Assembly (NCBI GenBank): GCA_964424805.1 | Contig: CAYRKH010000019.1 | Location: 1 to 46,254, forward strand | From: IDS-8 sp964424805 | Lineage (GTDB): Bacteria; Pseudomonadota; Gammaproteobacteria; Steroidobacterales; Woeseiaceae | DNA length: 46,254 nucleotides | Direction: 5' to 3' | Shown: piece by piece, positions 16,272 to 25,030 of the stretch | Numbering within the stretch: position 1 is the stretch's first letter | How the letters are laid out: each line of letters begins with the position of its first letter | Translations under genes and position numbers: made by a program | Notes under the pieces: generated by a model | What the model was told of the DNA's origin: nothing | The model's database searches: none | What the model saw: only the letters and a program-made list of their open reading frames with translations

Positions 16272-16326
16272 CAGGCGCGCCCCGGAGGGATCGGAGTATT
16301 GCGCGTTGCCGGCGGTTTCGAGGCGC

Positions 16327-17055
16327 CTAGAACGCATACTCCAGGGACAAGGCCGTGAACCGGTCCGTGTTCCTGGTGCCGACCGGAACGTCGCTGTTGT
16401 TCTTGATCGTGTAGGAGGCGACCAGCGCGAGGCTTCCGACCAGCCGCGCCGTCAGGGCCGAAACCGATTCCAGGTACGTGTTCTCCGATCCCGATTCGAC
16501 CGCAAACACCTGCGTGAATCTCGCCGTATCGCTGAACTGCCACCGGTAGTCGAGACCGCCGCGGAGGATCGCTTCATTCTCCGTCGTTCCATCGGCGAGG
16601 TCGGACTGCCGGGCACCGGCGCCGAGCTCCGCGTTCAGGATGTGGACGCCCGTATCGATCAGGCGCCGGCCGTAACCGATCGTCTCCGACGTCTGCTGGT
16701 CGTAGCCGCTGAACCGGTCCTTGCGCCAGTCCAGGCGGCCGAACAGGTAGTTGTTGTCCGTCCAGTTGTACTCGCTTTTCCAGCCGAGGGCGTACGCCTC
16801 GGCCGTGGTCTGCTTGTTCTCGGTCGAGTTGATCGCGAGCCCCTCGAGCAGGTGATGCCAGCGGCCGGACGCGTACTCGACGGCAAACCCCGAGTTCAGG
16901 CTGGAATTCTCGGTATTGCCGCTGGTCGCCAGGTAACCCAGCGTTGCCTTGACCAGCCACGGGTCCGCCGTCGGGGGGCCGGCGGCGGCCGGCTGCTGTG
17001 CATGGGCTTGCGAGGCCGCAAGGACGAATCCGGTCAACAGCAGTATGGCACGCAT
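16327..17055 (-). CDS. DUF481 outer-membrane beta-barrel protein (YdiY-like)
   Basis: A 242-residue outer-membrane protein of the DUF481 family. A signal peptide (1-19, ending QAHAQ) precedes alternating beta strands. The family hallmark GYLATSGNTENSSLNSGF is at about 40-57, followed by AYALGWKSEYNWTDNNYLFG and a run of amphipathic strands ending in a C-terminal Phe (SLEYAF), typical of barrels inserted by the BAM machinery. Function is unknown; relatives may be salt- or stress-responsive. The M28 peptidase gene follows on the same strand after a 55-base gap, so the two may form an operon. Confidence 0.9.
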   Translation of the reverse strand: MRAILLLTGFVLAASQAHAQQPAAAGPPTADPWLVKATLGYLATSGNTENSSLNSGFAVEYASGRWHHLLEGLAINSTENKQTTAEAYALGWKSEYNWTDNNYLFGRLDWRKDRFSGYDQQTSETIGYGRRLIDTGVHILNAELGAGARQSDLADGTTENEAILRGGLDYRWQFSDTARFTQVFAVESGSENTYLESVSALTARLVGSLALVASYTIKNNSDVPVGTRNTDRFTALSLEYAF

Positions 17056-17146
17056 GGTCCCGCTGGGCTCCCTCCACCGTGGTCGCCGGCAACTATCGCT
17101 CGCCTCGTGCCGGCCTGCAACCGACGAGGCGTCAATGTGTGACGCG

Positions 17147-17356
17147 TCAGGCGTTCTCGTCCGGGTGCGCGGCAGCGTGCTCGCTGTCGACCGTCCAGGC
17201 GTCGAGCGGGTGTGGAACGCCGTCGGTCGCCGGGCAGGTCAGGATCGCATCGGCGGCGAAGTCGTCCGCCAGCGGCAGCCCGGGTGGCGGCGGGGGCTCA
17301 CCGAACGGGGCGGCGATGAACAGCGCAAGCAGGATGGTTCGAATGGCCAGGAGCAT
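17147..17356 (-). CDS. Small hypothetical exported protein
   Basis: A 69-residue product starting MLLAIRTILLALFIAAPFG, which looks like a signal peptide or single membrane helix. It is followed by a proline run (EPPPPPG) and an acidic tail with one cysteine (AILTCPATDG). GAGGAA lies six bases before the ATG at 17356 and decides this start over an in-frame ATG at 17377. I do not recognise the family. It lies downstream of the MFS gene on the same strand, 65 bases away, so it may be co-transcribed. Coding status rests on the ribosome site and export-like N-terminus only. Confidence 0.5.
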   Translation of the reverse strand: MLLAIRTILLALFIAAPFGEPPPPPGLPLADDFAADAILTCPATDGVPHPLDAWTVDSEHAAAHPDENA

Positions 17357-17421
17357 GTCGGTTTCCTCGAAGTTCATCCATTCGATGCCCGGCGCCGCCG
17401 TTCGGTTGCAATGATCTGGTC

Positions 17422-18687
17422 CTATCCTTGCGGCATTCCGCTCCCGGTCGCCAGGTCGACGTTGGCGTGGGGTGTGCCGCGCCGGCCTCCGGTCTCGACG
17501 TTCGGCAGGAAGTAGGCCAGCAGCCCGATCGCGGGCAGGAAGGAGCACACCTGGAACACGAACCGGATGCTCGTCGCATCCGCGAGCAGCCCGAGGCCGG
17601 CGGCGCCGATGCCCCCGAGGCCGAAGGCCAGTCCGAAGAAGAGGCCCGACACGGCCCCTACCCGGAACGGCATCAGTTCCTGCCCGTAGACGATGATCGC
17701 CGGGAAGGCGGCCGAAAGGATCATCGCGATCGGCACGCTGAGCAGGCCGGTCCAGAAGAGATTGGCGTACGGTAGCGCCAGCGTGAACGGCAGGACGCCG
17801 AGGATCGACACCCAGATGACGAACTTGCGCCCGAAGCGGTCGCCGAGTGCTCCGCCGATGACCGTACCGAATGCCACGGCGCCCAGGAACACGAACAGGT
17901 GGATCTGCGCGCTCCAGACCGATACGCCGAACTCCTCGATGAGATAGAACGTGTAGTAGCTCGTGATGCACGCGGTGTAAAAGAACTTGGAGAAAATCAG
18001 CGCGACCAGCACGGCAACGGCCATCGTCACCCGGCGCCGCGGCAGCGCCGCACGCGCGGTTTCCGCCGCCGGCTGCGCGTTCAGGCGGCGCAGGCCGTGG
18101 TCCTTGTACCAGTGCCCCACCCGAACCAAAAGCCCGATGGCAACGACGGCGGCGACGCCGAACCACGCCACGCTTGCCTGGCCGTGCGGCAGCACGATCA
18201 ACGCCGCGAGCAGCGGGCCGAGGGCGGAGCCCGCGCTGCCGCCGACCTGGAACACGGACTGGGCGAGCCCGGGCCGCCGCCCGGAAGCCATGCGCGCCAC
18301 GCGCGACGATTCCGGGTGCAGCACGGCAGACCCGCTGCCGACCAGCGCCGCGCCCAGCAGCAATCCCGGGTAGGTGCCGGTCCTGGCGAACAGCACCAGG
18401 CCGACCAGCGTGAACGCCATCCCGATGGCGAGTGAATACGGTTTCGGGTGCTTGTCCGTGTAGAGGCCGATCGTCGGCTGCAGCAGCGATGCTGTGAGCT
18501 GGAACGTCAGCGTCAGCAACCCGACCTGGGCAAAGCTCAAGCCGTAGTTGCTCTTCAGGATCGGGTAGATGGCCGGCAGCAGCGACTGCATCATGTCGTT
18601 CAGCAGGTGGCAGAAGCTGATCGCCGCCAGGATCGACCAGGTGGTGTTCAGGGCGGTTTCGCCTTTGGCGGCAGCGGTGACGTTCAC
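17422..18687 (-). CDS. MFS exporter, Fsr (fosmidomycin resistance) family
   Basis: A 421-residue, twelve-helix major facilitator protein strongly resembling E. coli Fsr along its length. Matching blocks are SFCHLLNDMMQSLLPAIYP near the start, TLTFQLTASLLQPTIGLYTDKHP, LVGSGSAVLHPESSRVARMA, FSKFFYTACITSYYTFYLIE, and GAVSGLFFGLAFGLGGIGAA near the end. Fsr exports fosmidomycin in E. coli; the natural substrate here is unknown. The start is uncertain: I chose GTG at 18687, which gives an N-terminus like Fsr, but no strong ribosome site precedes it, and an open ATG exists at 18780. It is an inner-membrane proton-driven transporter by family. Confidence 0.9.
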   Translation of the reverse strand: MNVTAAAKGETALNTTWSILAAISFCHLLNDMMQSLLPAIYPILKSNYGLSFAQVGLLTLTFQLTASLLQPTIGLYTDKHPKPYSLAIGMAFTLVGLVLFARTGTYPGLLLGAALVGSGSAVLHPESSRVARMASGRRPGLAQSVFQVGGSAGSALGPLLAALIVLPHGQASVAWFGVAAVVAIGLLVRVGHWYKDHGLRRLNAQPAAETARAALPRRRVTMAVAVLVALIFSKFFYTACITSYYTFYLIEEFGVSVWSAQIHLFVFLGAVAFGTVIGGALGDRFGRKFVIWVSILGVLPFTLALPYANLFWTGLLSVPIAMILSAAFPAIIVYGQELMPFRVGAVSGLFFGLAFGLGGIGAAGLGLLADATSIRFVFQVCSFLPAIGLLAYFLPNVETGGRRGTPHANVDLATGSGMPQG

Positions 18688-18851
18688 GGGAGACTCGGGG
18701 GTGGAGGAGCTTTGCAGGACGAATTCTAAACGATAGTGAACCCCGGGGCGTCTTCGGCCGCACGGCCGATCCGGGTACACCCAGGTTGTCCCGCCTTTCC
18801 AGCGAGCGTCGCATCGAAGCGTCCGCGCATCGCGGAAAAGGAAATCCAGCG

Positions 18852-19967
18852 TCAGGGGCGGTCGCCTTCGGCGCCGGATCGTCCCTGTGCGTTCTGAATG
18901 GCAGCCGTCCTCTGGTGGAACTCGTCCGCATAGGAAGGGTTGAGGGCCAGCGCCCGTTGCTCCTCCGCCAGCGCCTCATCGTAGCGTCCGGTCGTGGCGA
19001 GCAGGTACGCGAAGTTGCTGTGCGCGACAGCGGAAAGCAGATCCATGGCTACGGCCCGGCGCATCCGCGCCAGGCCTTCATCGACCCGGCCGCTGGCGAT
19101 GTCCGCCTCGGCGGTGATCATCAGCACCAGCCGATCGTCCGGATCGAGCGACAGCGCACGTTGCCGGTGCTCGCGCGCCCGGCTCACCTCTCCGGCCAAC
19201 CGGTAGTACTGGTAGGCCCGGACGTGAGCTTCCGCAAGCTCCGGTCCGTGCTCCAGCGCTTGCTCCACCGCCTCGCGCCAGCCGGGCTGGCTGGTATCCG
19301 GTTTCCCGTCGCCGCTGCCCCCCTTGACCAGGTAGGTACCCGCAAGCTCCGACCAGGCGCGCGCGTACGCGGGGTCGGCGTCGACCGCCCGCACGAAATG
19401 CGCTTCTGCCCTCTCGGCGTCCCCGGGCGACCCGCGATTGCGAAAGAAGCGTCCTTGCAGGTAGTGCTCATAGGCTTCGGCATTCGCCGGTTCCGGCCGG
19501 CCGGCCCCGGTGTGTGAATCCGCAAGCCATGCGATCCCGGCCGTGGCGCTCGCGAACAGGAGCAGTAAGGCGGCGACGGCCGGAGAAAAGCGGCCGGGCG
19601 CCACGCGTCCGCCGGCCAATTCGGCTTCGCGGGACGGCGTGGGAAAGCGGACGGGGACGTCGAAGATGTATCCGCGCCGCGGCAGCGTGCGAATCATGGT
19701 TCTCGATTCATCCCCGATGGCGCGCCGGATCTCGATCAGGCATTGGGCGAGCGAGCCGTCGGTGACGACGATCTTGCCCCAGATCGCGTCGAGTAACTCG
19801 GTCTTCGCCACCAGTCGGCCGTGCCGCTCGACCAGGTAGCGCAATACCTCGAACGACTGCCGCCTGAGCCTCACGTCCCGGCCGCCGTGCCGCAGGCTGC
19901 CGCGCGCGACGTCGAGGACGAAGTCGCCAAACGCGTACTGGCAATGAGCAGGGCCTGGAGCGTGCAC
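18852..19967 (-). CDS. CadC-like membrane transcriptional regulator with TPR sensor
   Basis: A 371-residue one-component regulator. An OmpR/PhoB-type winged-helix DNA-binding domain occupies about 10-108 (YAFGDFVLDVARGSL, then RLRRQSFEVLRYLVE and DESRTMIRTLPRRGYIFDVP, the usual end of this domain). One membrane helix lies at about 130-148. The remainder is periplasmic, with several tetratricopeptide-like repeats (AEAHFVRAVDADPAYARAWSEL; ALSLDPDDRLV; YDEALAEEQRALALNPSY). CadC-like proteins bind DNA directly without phosphorylation. The signal and target are unknown; the divergent beta-propeller gene at 20118 is the obvious candidate target, sharing a 150-base gap. Confidence 0.9.
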   Translation of the reverse strand: MHAPGPAHCQYAFGDFVLDVARGSLRHGGRDVRLRRQSFEVLRYLVERHGRLVAKTELLDAIWGKIVVTDGSLAQCLIEIRRAIGDESRTMIRTLPRRGYIFDVPVRFPTPSREAELAGGRVAPGRFSPAVAALLLLFASATAGIAWLADSHTGAGRPEPANAEAYEHYLQGRFFRNRGSPGDAERAEAHFVRAVDADPAYARAWSELAGTYLVKGGSGDGKPDTSQPGWREAVEQALEHGPELAEAHVRAYQYYRLAGEVSRAREHRQRALSLDPDDRLVLMITAEADIASGRVDEGLARMRRAVAMDLLSAVAHSNFAYLLATTGRYDEALAEEQRALALNPSYADEFHQRTAAIQNAQGRSGAEGDRP

Positions 19968-20117
19968 TGGAACCGCGTAGCGCAGCCGTTTGCACTGATT
20001 TTCGCACTTTTCTAATTACTTTCTAACGGCAATTTCAGAACTTTTTTCGCGCGCGCCGCTACGGTCGCAGCAATAAGCCCGGCAGGAGTCCGGGCCCGGG
20101 AAGCCGAGGAGAAAACG

Positions 20118-21284
20118 GTGAACAAACGAGCATCTCGCCGGGGCACACCGCGCCCGGGAATAGCCGCGCTGCTGGTCTGCTGCGCGTACCTGCTGCCGGC
20201 CGCAAGCCTGGCCGACACGACGATCTACGCCGACGGGCTGGTCGGCCCGGTCAAGCTGGACACAACCGGTCACGGCACCCTGCTGGTGACGGAATCGGGG
20301 ACCGGCATGCACGACGGCCGACTGTCCGCGATCGACCGCTGGGGCAACGTGTTTCCGCTCGTCACGGGGTTGCCCTCCGGCATCGAAATCACCGGCGGGC
20401 CGTCCGGGCCGACGGGCGTCCTGGTGCACGGCTGCTGCGTCGTGCACCTCGTGATCGGCGACGGCGATGCGACGCGTTTTGCGCTCTCGGGGCCGCCGCA
20501 AATGATGCCCAATCCCGAAGGTCCGTCGTCTCCGCTGTTCAGTTCCCTGCTGCGGCTGCGCTTCGATCGCAGCATCGAGCAGCTGGCCGGAGGCGCCTTC
20601 GAGCTGTCCCTGGCCGATCACGACAAGCTGGCGGACGGGTTCACCGTCCGGCTCGAGAACGGCAGCGGCGAGAAGGTATGGATAACGTTGGCGGCGGACG
20701 TCTACGATTTTCGGCCGCACGCGTTCACGGTCGTCCGCAATTCGAACCCGTTCGCGATTGCAGCCGGTAAGGATCCGGAAACGCCTGTCATCGTCGCCTC
20801 CGGCCAGAACAGCCTCATCCAGGTCCGGCGTTCGCAGCCGCCCAGAACCTTGCTGCGCTTTCCGCCGGTGCCGAACGCGCCGGGCACGCTGCCGCCGGTT
20901 TCGGAGGCCGTGCCGACGTCGATCCGGCACCTGCACGGCGACCTCTACCTCGTCGGGCTGCTGTCCGGGGTGCCGTTCGTTCCCGGGCACGGGAGCGTCC
21001 GCCTGGTGGACGTGAAGAAGCGGACGGAGACGCCCCTGATCAGCGGCGTTACGTCGGTCACCGACGTGCTCAGGATCGGCTCGCGCCTCTACGTGCTGGA
21101 GTACAGCACCAACCTGGCCCAGGGTGAACCCGGGCGGCTGCTGCGTTTCAAGACGCCGTCCAGCCAGCCGGACGTGATCGCGGCCGGGCTCGCCGGGCCC
21201 TCGGGCATGACTTACTCGCCCAAGGCGAACGCGATATTCGTTGCGGAGATCGATGCGGGGCAGGTCAGGCGCGTGAGACCGTAG
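20118..21284 (+). CDS. Exported beta-propeller protein, ScyD/ScyE-like
   Basis: A 388-residue exported protein. The basic N-terminus and hydrophobic stretch (IAALLVCCAYLLPAASLADT) form a signal peptide. The mature region has recurring YVLEYSTN-, LLRFKTPS- and GPSGMTYSPKANAIFVAE-like blades, as in ScyD/ScyE or NHL-type propellers. A central insertion (about 150-200) is less typical. The start is GTG at 20118, preceded by GAGGAG at 20106-20111. Its 3' end overlaps the convergent putP gene by 20 bases. Divergent from the CadC-like regulator. Function is unknown; ligand-binding or an enzyme scaffold is possible. Confidence 0.72.
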   Translation: MNKRASRRGTPRPGIAALLVCCAYLLPAASLADTTIYADGLVGPVKLDTTGHGTLLVTESGTGMHDGRLSAIDRWGNVFPLVTGLPSGIEITGGPSGPTGVLVHGCCVVHLVIGDGDATRFALSGPPQMMPNPEGPSSPLFSSLLRLRFDRSIEQLAGGAFELSLADHDKLADGFTVRLENGSGEKVWITLAADVYDFRPHAFTVVRNSNPFAIAAGKDPETPVIVASGQNSLIQVRRSQPPRTLLRFPPVPNAPGTLPPVSEAVPTSIRHLHGDLYLVGLLSGVPFVPGHGSVRLVDVKKRTETPLISGVTSVTDVLRIGSRLYVLEYSTNLAQGEPGRLLRFKTPSSQPDVIAAGLAGPSGMTYSPKANAIFVAEIDAGQVRRVRP

Positions 21285-22725
21285 ACGAGCCGCTCCGGCT
21301 GACGAGCACGATCGCGGCGAGCGACAGCACGAATCCGGGGACCAGCTCGTACAGCTCGAAGATCCCGCCTGCCCCGCGCAGCAACGGCCACGCGATCACG
21401 GTGACACCGCCCGTCACCATGCCCGCCAGTGCGCCGTTGCGCGTCATGCCGTTCCAGTACAGCGACAGCAGCACCGCGGGACCGAAGGTCGCGCCGAAGC
21501 CGGCCCAGGCCCAGGCGACCAGCGCGAGCACCTGGCTCTCGGGGTCGAGGCCGAGCAGGAACGCGAGCAAGGCGACCGCCAGCACCGCGAGCCTGCCGGC
21601 CCACAAGAGCTCCCCGCGGGCCGCTCCCTTGCGGATCACGCCTTTGTAGAAGTCCTGGGCAAAGGCGCTGGAGGCCACCAGGAGCTGCGCCGCGGCCGTG
21701 CTCATGACCGCGGCGAGGATGCCCGAAAGGCAGATGCCCGCGATCACGCCCGGGAAGCGGTCGACGGCCATGAAAATGAATACCTTCTCCACGTCCGCAC
21801 CGTGCAATGGACGCTCGAGCACGGCAACACCCGTGAGGCCCACCACGAGGGCCGCAACCAGCACTACTGCCTGCCAGGTAATGGCGATTCGCCGCGCCGC
21901 GGGTATGCTGCCCGCGGCATTCGCCGCCATGAAGCGCGCGAGGATATGCGGCTGGCCGAAGTAGCCGAGCCCCCAGCCGACCAGCGATGCGATGCCGATG
22001 AACCCGAGGGCCTCGCCGGTGCCGGCGTTGACAAACGGATCGAGGAGGTCGGGGTTGATGGAGCGCAGCGTCTCCGGGGTCCCGCCCGCTCCCCCGAGCG
22101 CGAACCAGCCCAGCGCGGCGACCAGGACGAGGGCGATGAACATCAGGCTGCCCTGCAGCACGTCGGCCCAGCTCACCGCGAGGAAGCCGCCGAAGAAGGT
22201 ATAGACCAGCACGGACATCGCACCCCAGAACACCGCCCAGCCGTAGTCGATGCCGAACAGCGCTTCGAAGAGCTTGCCCGCGGCGACGAACCCGGAGCTC
22301 GTGTAGAGCACGAAGAAAACGAGGATGAATACGCCCGCCAGCAGGCGCAGCGTGCGGCTGTCATCGCCGAAGCGCCGCTCGAAATAATCCGGCAGGGTGA
22401 GCGAATCGTCCAGCGCCTCGGTTCGCTCCCGCAGGCGCCCCGCGACCAGCTTCCAGTTGAGCCAGGTGCCGGCGAGCAGGCCGAGCACCATCCAGCCGGC
22501 TTCCAGTCCCGCCGCGTAGGCGAGCCCCGGCAGGCCCATGAGCAGCCAGCCGCTCATGTCGGACGCCTGGGCGGACAGCGCCGTTACCCATGCATTCAGG
22601 CTGCGGCCCCCGAGGATGTAATCCTTGAGCGATTTCGTGCGGCGCCAGGCTATGAAACCGAGCAGCAGCACCACGGCCATGTAGGCCAGGAACGTGCCGA
22701 CTATCGCGGCGTTATTTGCGTCCAT
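21265..22725 (-). CDS. putP: Sodium/proline symporter PutP
   Basis: A 486-residue sodium:solute symporter of the SSF family with about 13 membrane helices. PutP-type signatures are DYILGGRSLNAWVTALSAQASDMSGWLLMG near residues 33-62, LPDYFERRFGD, FFVLYTSSGFVAAGKLFE, FFGGFLAVSWADVLQGSLM, and GYFGQPHILARFMA. These favour proline over other SSF substrates. The ATG at 22725 (MDANNAAIVG) has a strong GGAGGGGGG ribosome site right before it; an upstream extension of 18 codons is not family-like. The 3' end overlaps the convergent propeller gene by 20 bases. Confidence 0.93.
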   Translation of the reverse strand: MDANNAAIVGTFLAYMAVVLLLGFIAWRRTKSLKDYILGGRSLNAWVTALSAQASDMSGWLLMGLPGLAYAAGLEAGWMVLGLLAGTWLNWKLVAGRLRERTEALDDSLTLPDYFERRFGDDSRTLRLLAGVFILVFFVLYTSSGFVAAGKLFEALFGIDYGWAVFWGAMSVLVYTFFGGFLAVSWADVLQGSLMFIALVLVAALGWFALGGAGGTPETLRSINPDLLDPFVNAGTGEALGFIGIASLVGWGLGYFGQPHILARFMAANAAGSIPAARRIAITWQAVVLVAALVVGLTGVAVLERPLHGADVEKVFIFMAVDRFPGVIAGICLSGILAAVMSTAAAQLLVASSAFAQDFYKGVIRKGAARGELLWAGRLAVLAVALLAFLLGLDPESQVLALVAWAWAGFGATFGPAVLLSLYWNGMTRNGALAGMVTGGVTVIAWPLLRGAGGIFELYELVPGFVLSLAAIVLVSRSGSSTVSRA

Positions 22726-22784
22726 CCCCCCTCCGGACCTGACGATGGGCGGCATCTTACCTGATACGCGGCCTGCCACTCCCG

Positions 22785-22790
22785 TATACT
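22785..22790 (+). promoter_or_regulatory. Possible -10 element before the AI-2E permease gene
   Basis: TATACT at 22785-22790 sits in the gap between the divergent putP and permease genes, followed by a GGCGGAAG ... CCGCC stem in the leader. No clear -35 is seen, so this is tentative. Confidence 0.3.
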
Positions 22791-22842
22791 GCGGCGGAAG
22801 TTCCAGCCGCCTTAGCCGCCTTTACAGTATGACTTGCTTCCG

Positions 22843-24096
22843 ATGACTGCCTTCAGCGTCAACGAGTTCTACCAGCGCAACCGCCGCCTGGTCATCTGGG
22901 TCATCCTGTTCGGACTCCTGTGGCTCCTGCGAGACTTCTTCGCGCTCGTCTTCCTGACGTTCGTCCTGGCCACCGTGGCGGTGCCCCTCGTCGCCTTCGG
23001 GCGCCGCCGGCTCAAGCTGCCGCACCGCGCCGCGCTGGTTTTCGTCTACCTTGTTTTCGTGCTCGTGCTCGCCTCGTTCGTACGCTTCGTGGCGCCGAGC
23101 GTCGCCAGCGAGCTGAACCGGATGATCGACAACCTGCCGGCCACGGAAATGCGCCTGCTGGACGCCAAGGACCGCCTGGTGGACCGCTACCCGACCCTGC
23201 GCCAGCCGCTCGGCGGCTTTCTCGCCAGCGCCCTCGACGAGCAAACGGCGACGGTCGTCATGCGCGAGCTCGCGGACGAACGGGCGCGGCTGTCACTCAC
23301 CCAGGCGGAGGTCACTCGTGCCGCCGAAAGCAACGTCCCGCCGGACAGCGTGCTGGCAGAGTACTTCGCGCACCGCGACCAGCTCTACCTCAACGCTCTC
23401 GTGAACAAGCTGTTCCAGCAGCTGCGCGATTACGCCCCGGCGGTGATCAATATGCTGTATCGCGGCACGGCGACCATCCTGCTGGCGCTCCTGTTCAGCT
23501 TCCTGATCCTGAATGACCGCGGCAGGCTGCGCCACGGCATCAGCCAGCTGAAGGACTCGCGCGTGGGCGATTTCTATTCGGAAGCCGCCGAGCCTATCGT
23601 TCGCTTCGGCGTACTGCTCAGCCGAGCCATCAAGGCACAGGCCACGATTGCCGTCGTAAACACCGTGCTGACGCTGATCGGGTTGCTGGTACTCAAGATT
23701 CCGCTGGTCGCGATGCTCTCGGTCATCGTGTTTTTCTGCAGCTTCATCCCGGTGCTCGGCGTTTTCATATCGACGACCCCCATCGTGCTGGTCGCCCTGA
23801 ACGCCGGCGGCCCGATGCTGTCGCTGACGGCCGTCGGCATGATCGTGTTCATTCACGTGATCGAAGCGTACCTGCTGAACCCGATCATCTACAGCCGTCA
23901 CCTGAAGCTGAACCCGGTGTTCACGCTGATCATCGTGTACGTCGGTTATCACGCCTTCGGCCTGTGGGGAATGCTGCTTGGCGTACCCGTGACCCGGTAC
24001 TTCATCCACGACGTGCTCGGCGTGCCGTTCCGCGACGAGGAAGGCACGGGCGAGCCCGCACCCGCCCGTGATGCCGCCGCCGAAGTGACGGCATAA
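22843..24096 (+). CDS. AI-2E family (PerM/TqsA-like) inner-membrane permease
   Basis: A 417-residue membrane protein of the AI-2E transporter family (PerM, YdiK, TqsA). About eight hydrophobic segments are visible, a pair near the N-terminus (VIWVILFGLLWLLRDFFALV), a soluble stretch at about 90-210, then several helices. The family hallmark is in the C-terminal part: FFCSFIPVLGVFISTTPIVL, followed by HVIEAYLLNPIIYSRHLKLNP and LWGMLLGVPV. Despite the family name, most members have no proven link to autoinducer-2. The soluble insert after helix 3 is long. The ATG at 22843 lacks a good ribosome site. Confidence 0.88.
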   Translation: MTAFSVNEFYQRNRRLVIWVILFGLLWLLRDFFALVFLTFVLATVAVPLVAFGRRRLKLPHRAALVFVYLVFVLVLASFVRFVAPSVASELNRMIDNLPATEMRLLDAKDRLVDRYPTLRQPLGGFLASALDEQTATVVMRELADERARLSLTQAEVTRAAESNVPPDSVLAEYFAHRDQLYLNALVNKLFQQLRDYAPAVINMLYRGTATILLALLFSFLILNDRGRLRHGISQLKDSRVGDFYSEAAEPIVRFGVLLSRAIKAQATIAVVNTVLTLIGLLVLKIPLVAMLSVIVFFCSFIPVLGVFISTTPIVLVALNAGGPMLSLTAVGMIVFIHVIEAYLLNPIIYSRHLKLNPVFTLIIVYVGYHAFGLWGMLLGVPVTRYFIHDVLGVPFRDEEGTGEPAPARDAAAEVTA

Positions 24097-24109
24097 CGGG
24101 CCTGACGGG

Positions 24110-24697
24110 TCAGAGGCTGGCAGCCTGCTGCTGCAGGCGCTGCACGGCCTCTAGGGACTTTTGCACGTTCTGCATCGGGGACATGCCGCCGATCGTCTCG
24201 GCGATCTTGCCGTCCGGCGTCACGATGAAGGTGGTGCGCTCGGCGAAGCCGTGGCCGATTTCGACGCCGCGCGTATCCTTGGCGCCCTCGACCTCGTCCC
24301 GAACCTCGAGCTCGTACGAGCGTGCGACCGTGCCGCTGGCATCCGAGGCGACCGGCAGCCTGCCGGCGCAGAATTCGGGGTCCGCGGAGAAGTCGTTCAA
24401 CCGTTCGATGCTGTCGAGCGAAACCCCGATGACGCTCGCGCCCGCCGCTTCGAACTCGTCCATGTGCACGGCGAACTCGTGCGCCTGGACGTTGCAGCCC
24501 TTGGTGAACGCAGACGGATAGAAGTAGACGACCACCGGGCCTTTCTCGAGCGCCTCGCTCAGCGAAAAATCGAACTCCTCGCCGGCGAGCGACGCCCGGG
24601 CTTCGAACTGGGGCGCATTGTCGCCCGGCTGGAGCGCGGCGGCGGCAGGCAGGGCAACGGCAGCGGAGCACAACAATGCGAACAGGTGTTTTTTCAT
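24110..24697 (-). CDS. Exported peroxiredoxin (AhpC/TSA, PrxQ/BCP-like)
   Basis: A 195-residue thiol peroxidase. A signal peptide (MKKHLFALLCSAAVALPAAA) is followed by the thioredoxin fold. The peroxidatic Cys is C68 in FYPSAFTKGCNVQAHEF; C110 in EFCAGRLP is a candidate resolving Cys. Later blocks GVSLDSIERLNDFSAD and FAERTTFIVTPDGKIAETIGG fit the family. Export implies defence against peroxides in the periplasm. I chose the ATG at 24697 because it opens the signal peptide; an ATG at 24709 is also possible and neither has a strong ribosome site. Convergent with the AI-2E permease (13-base gap). Confidence 0.9.
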   Translation of the reverse strand: MKKHLFALLCSAAVALPAAAALQPGDNAPQFEARASLAGEEFDFSLSEALEKGPVVVYFYPSAFTKGCNVQAHEFAVHMDEFEAAGASVIGVSLDSIERLNDFSADPEFCAGRLPVASDASGTVARSYELEVRDEVEGAKDTRGVEIGHGFAERTTFIVTPDGKIAETIGGMSPMQNVQKSLEAVQRLQQQAASL

Positions 24698-24782
24698 GGC
24701 TTTGCCCATGGTTGACTGTGAGAGCAGGAACCCCCAATCCTGAACGCCGCAGCGGGTTTGCGCAAGGCTCTGCGCCCGCCGG

Positions 24783-24992
24783 TCAGGGCCTGGGATCGGC
24801 CGGGGCACCCGCGTCGCATTTCAGGCAGTCGAGCCGCCGCCCCAGCATCCGCTCACGCCCTTCCGGCGTCACCACCCACGGACGGTTCGTCCACGGCGGG
24901 TCGTGCCGCACGTGCTGGTTATGACCGCAGCCGAGCTGCGCCACCCAATGCTGCTCCTCGTCTCGGTGGTAGCCGATAATCTTCTGCCGCAT
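24783..24992 (-). CDS. DUF3565 protein, small cysteine/histidine-rich
   Basis: A 69-residue protein of the DUF3565 family, function unknown. The sequence MRQKIIGYHRDEEQHWVAQL is followed by a CGHNQHVRHDPPW block and a C-terminal CLKCDAG pair. The conserved Cys/His pattern suggests a small zinc site. A GTG two codons earlier is an alternative start. It is divergent from the DUF456 gene, with only 38 bases between, so they share a control region. Confidence 0.85.
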   Translation of the reverse strand: MRQKIIGYHRDEEQHWVAQLGCGHNQHVRHDPPWTNRPWVVTPEGRERMLGRRLDCLKCDAGAPADPRP

Positions 24993-25030
24993 GACCACTG
25001 CCCCGAACCCCAGCGGGTATCCTTGCACAA

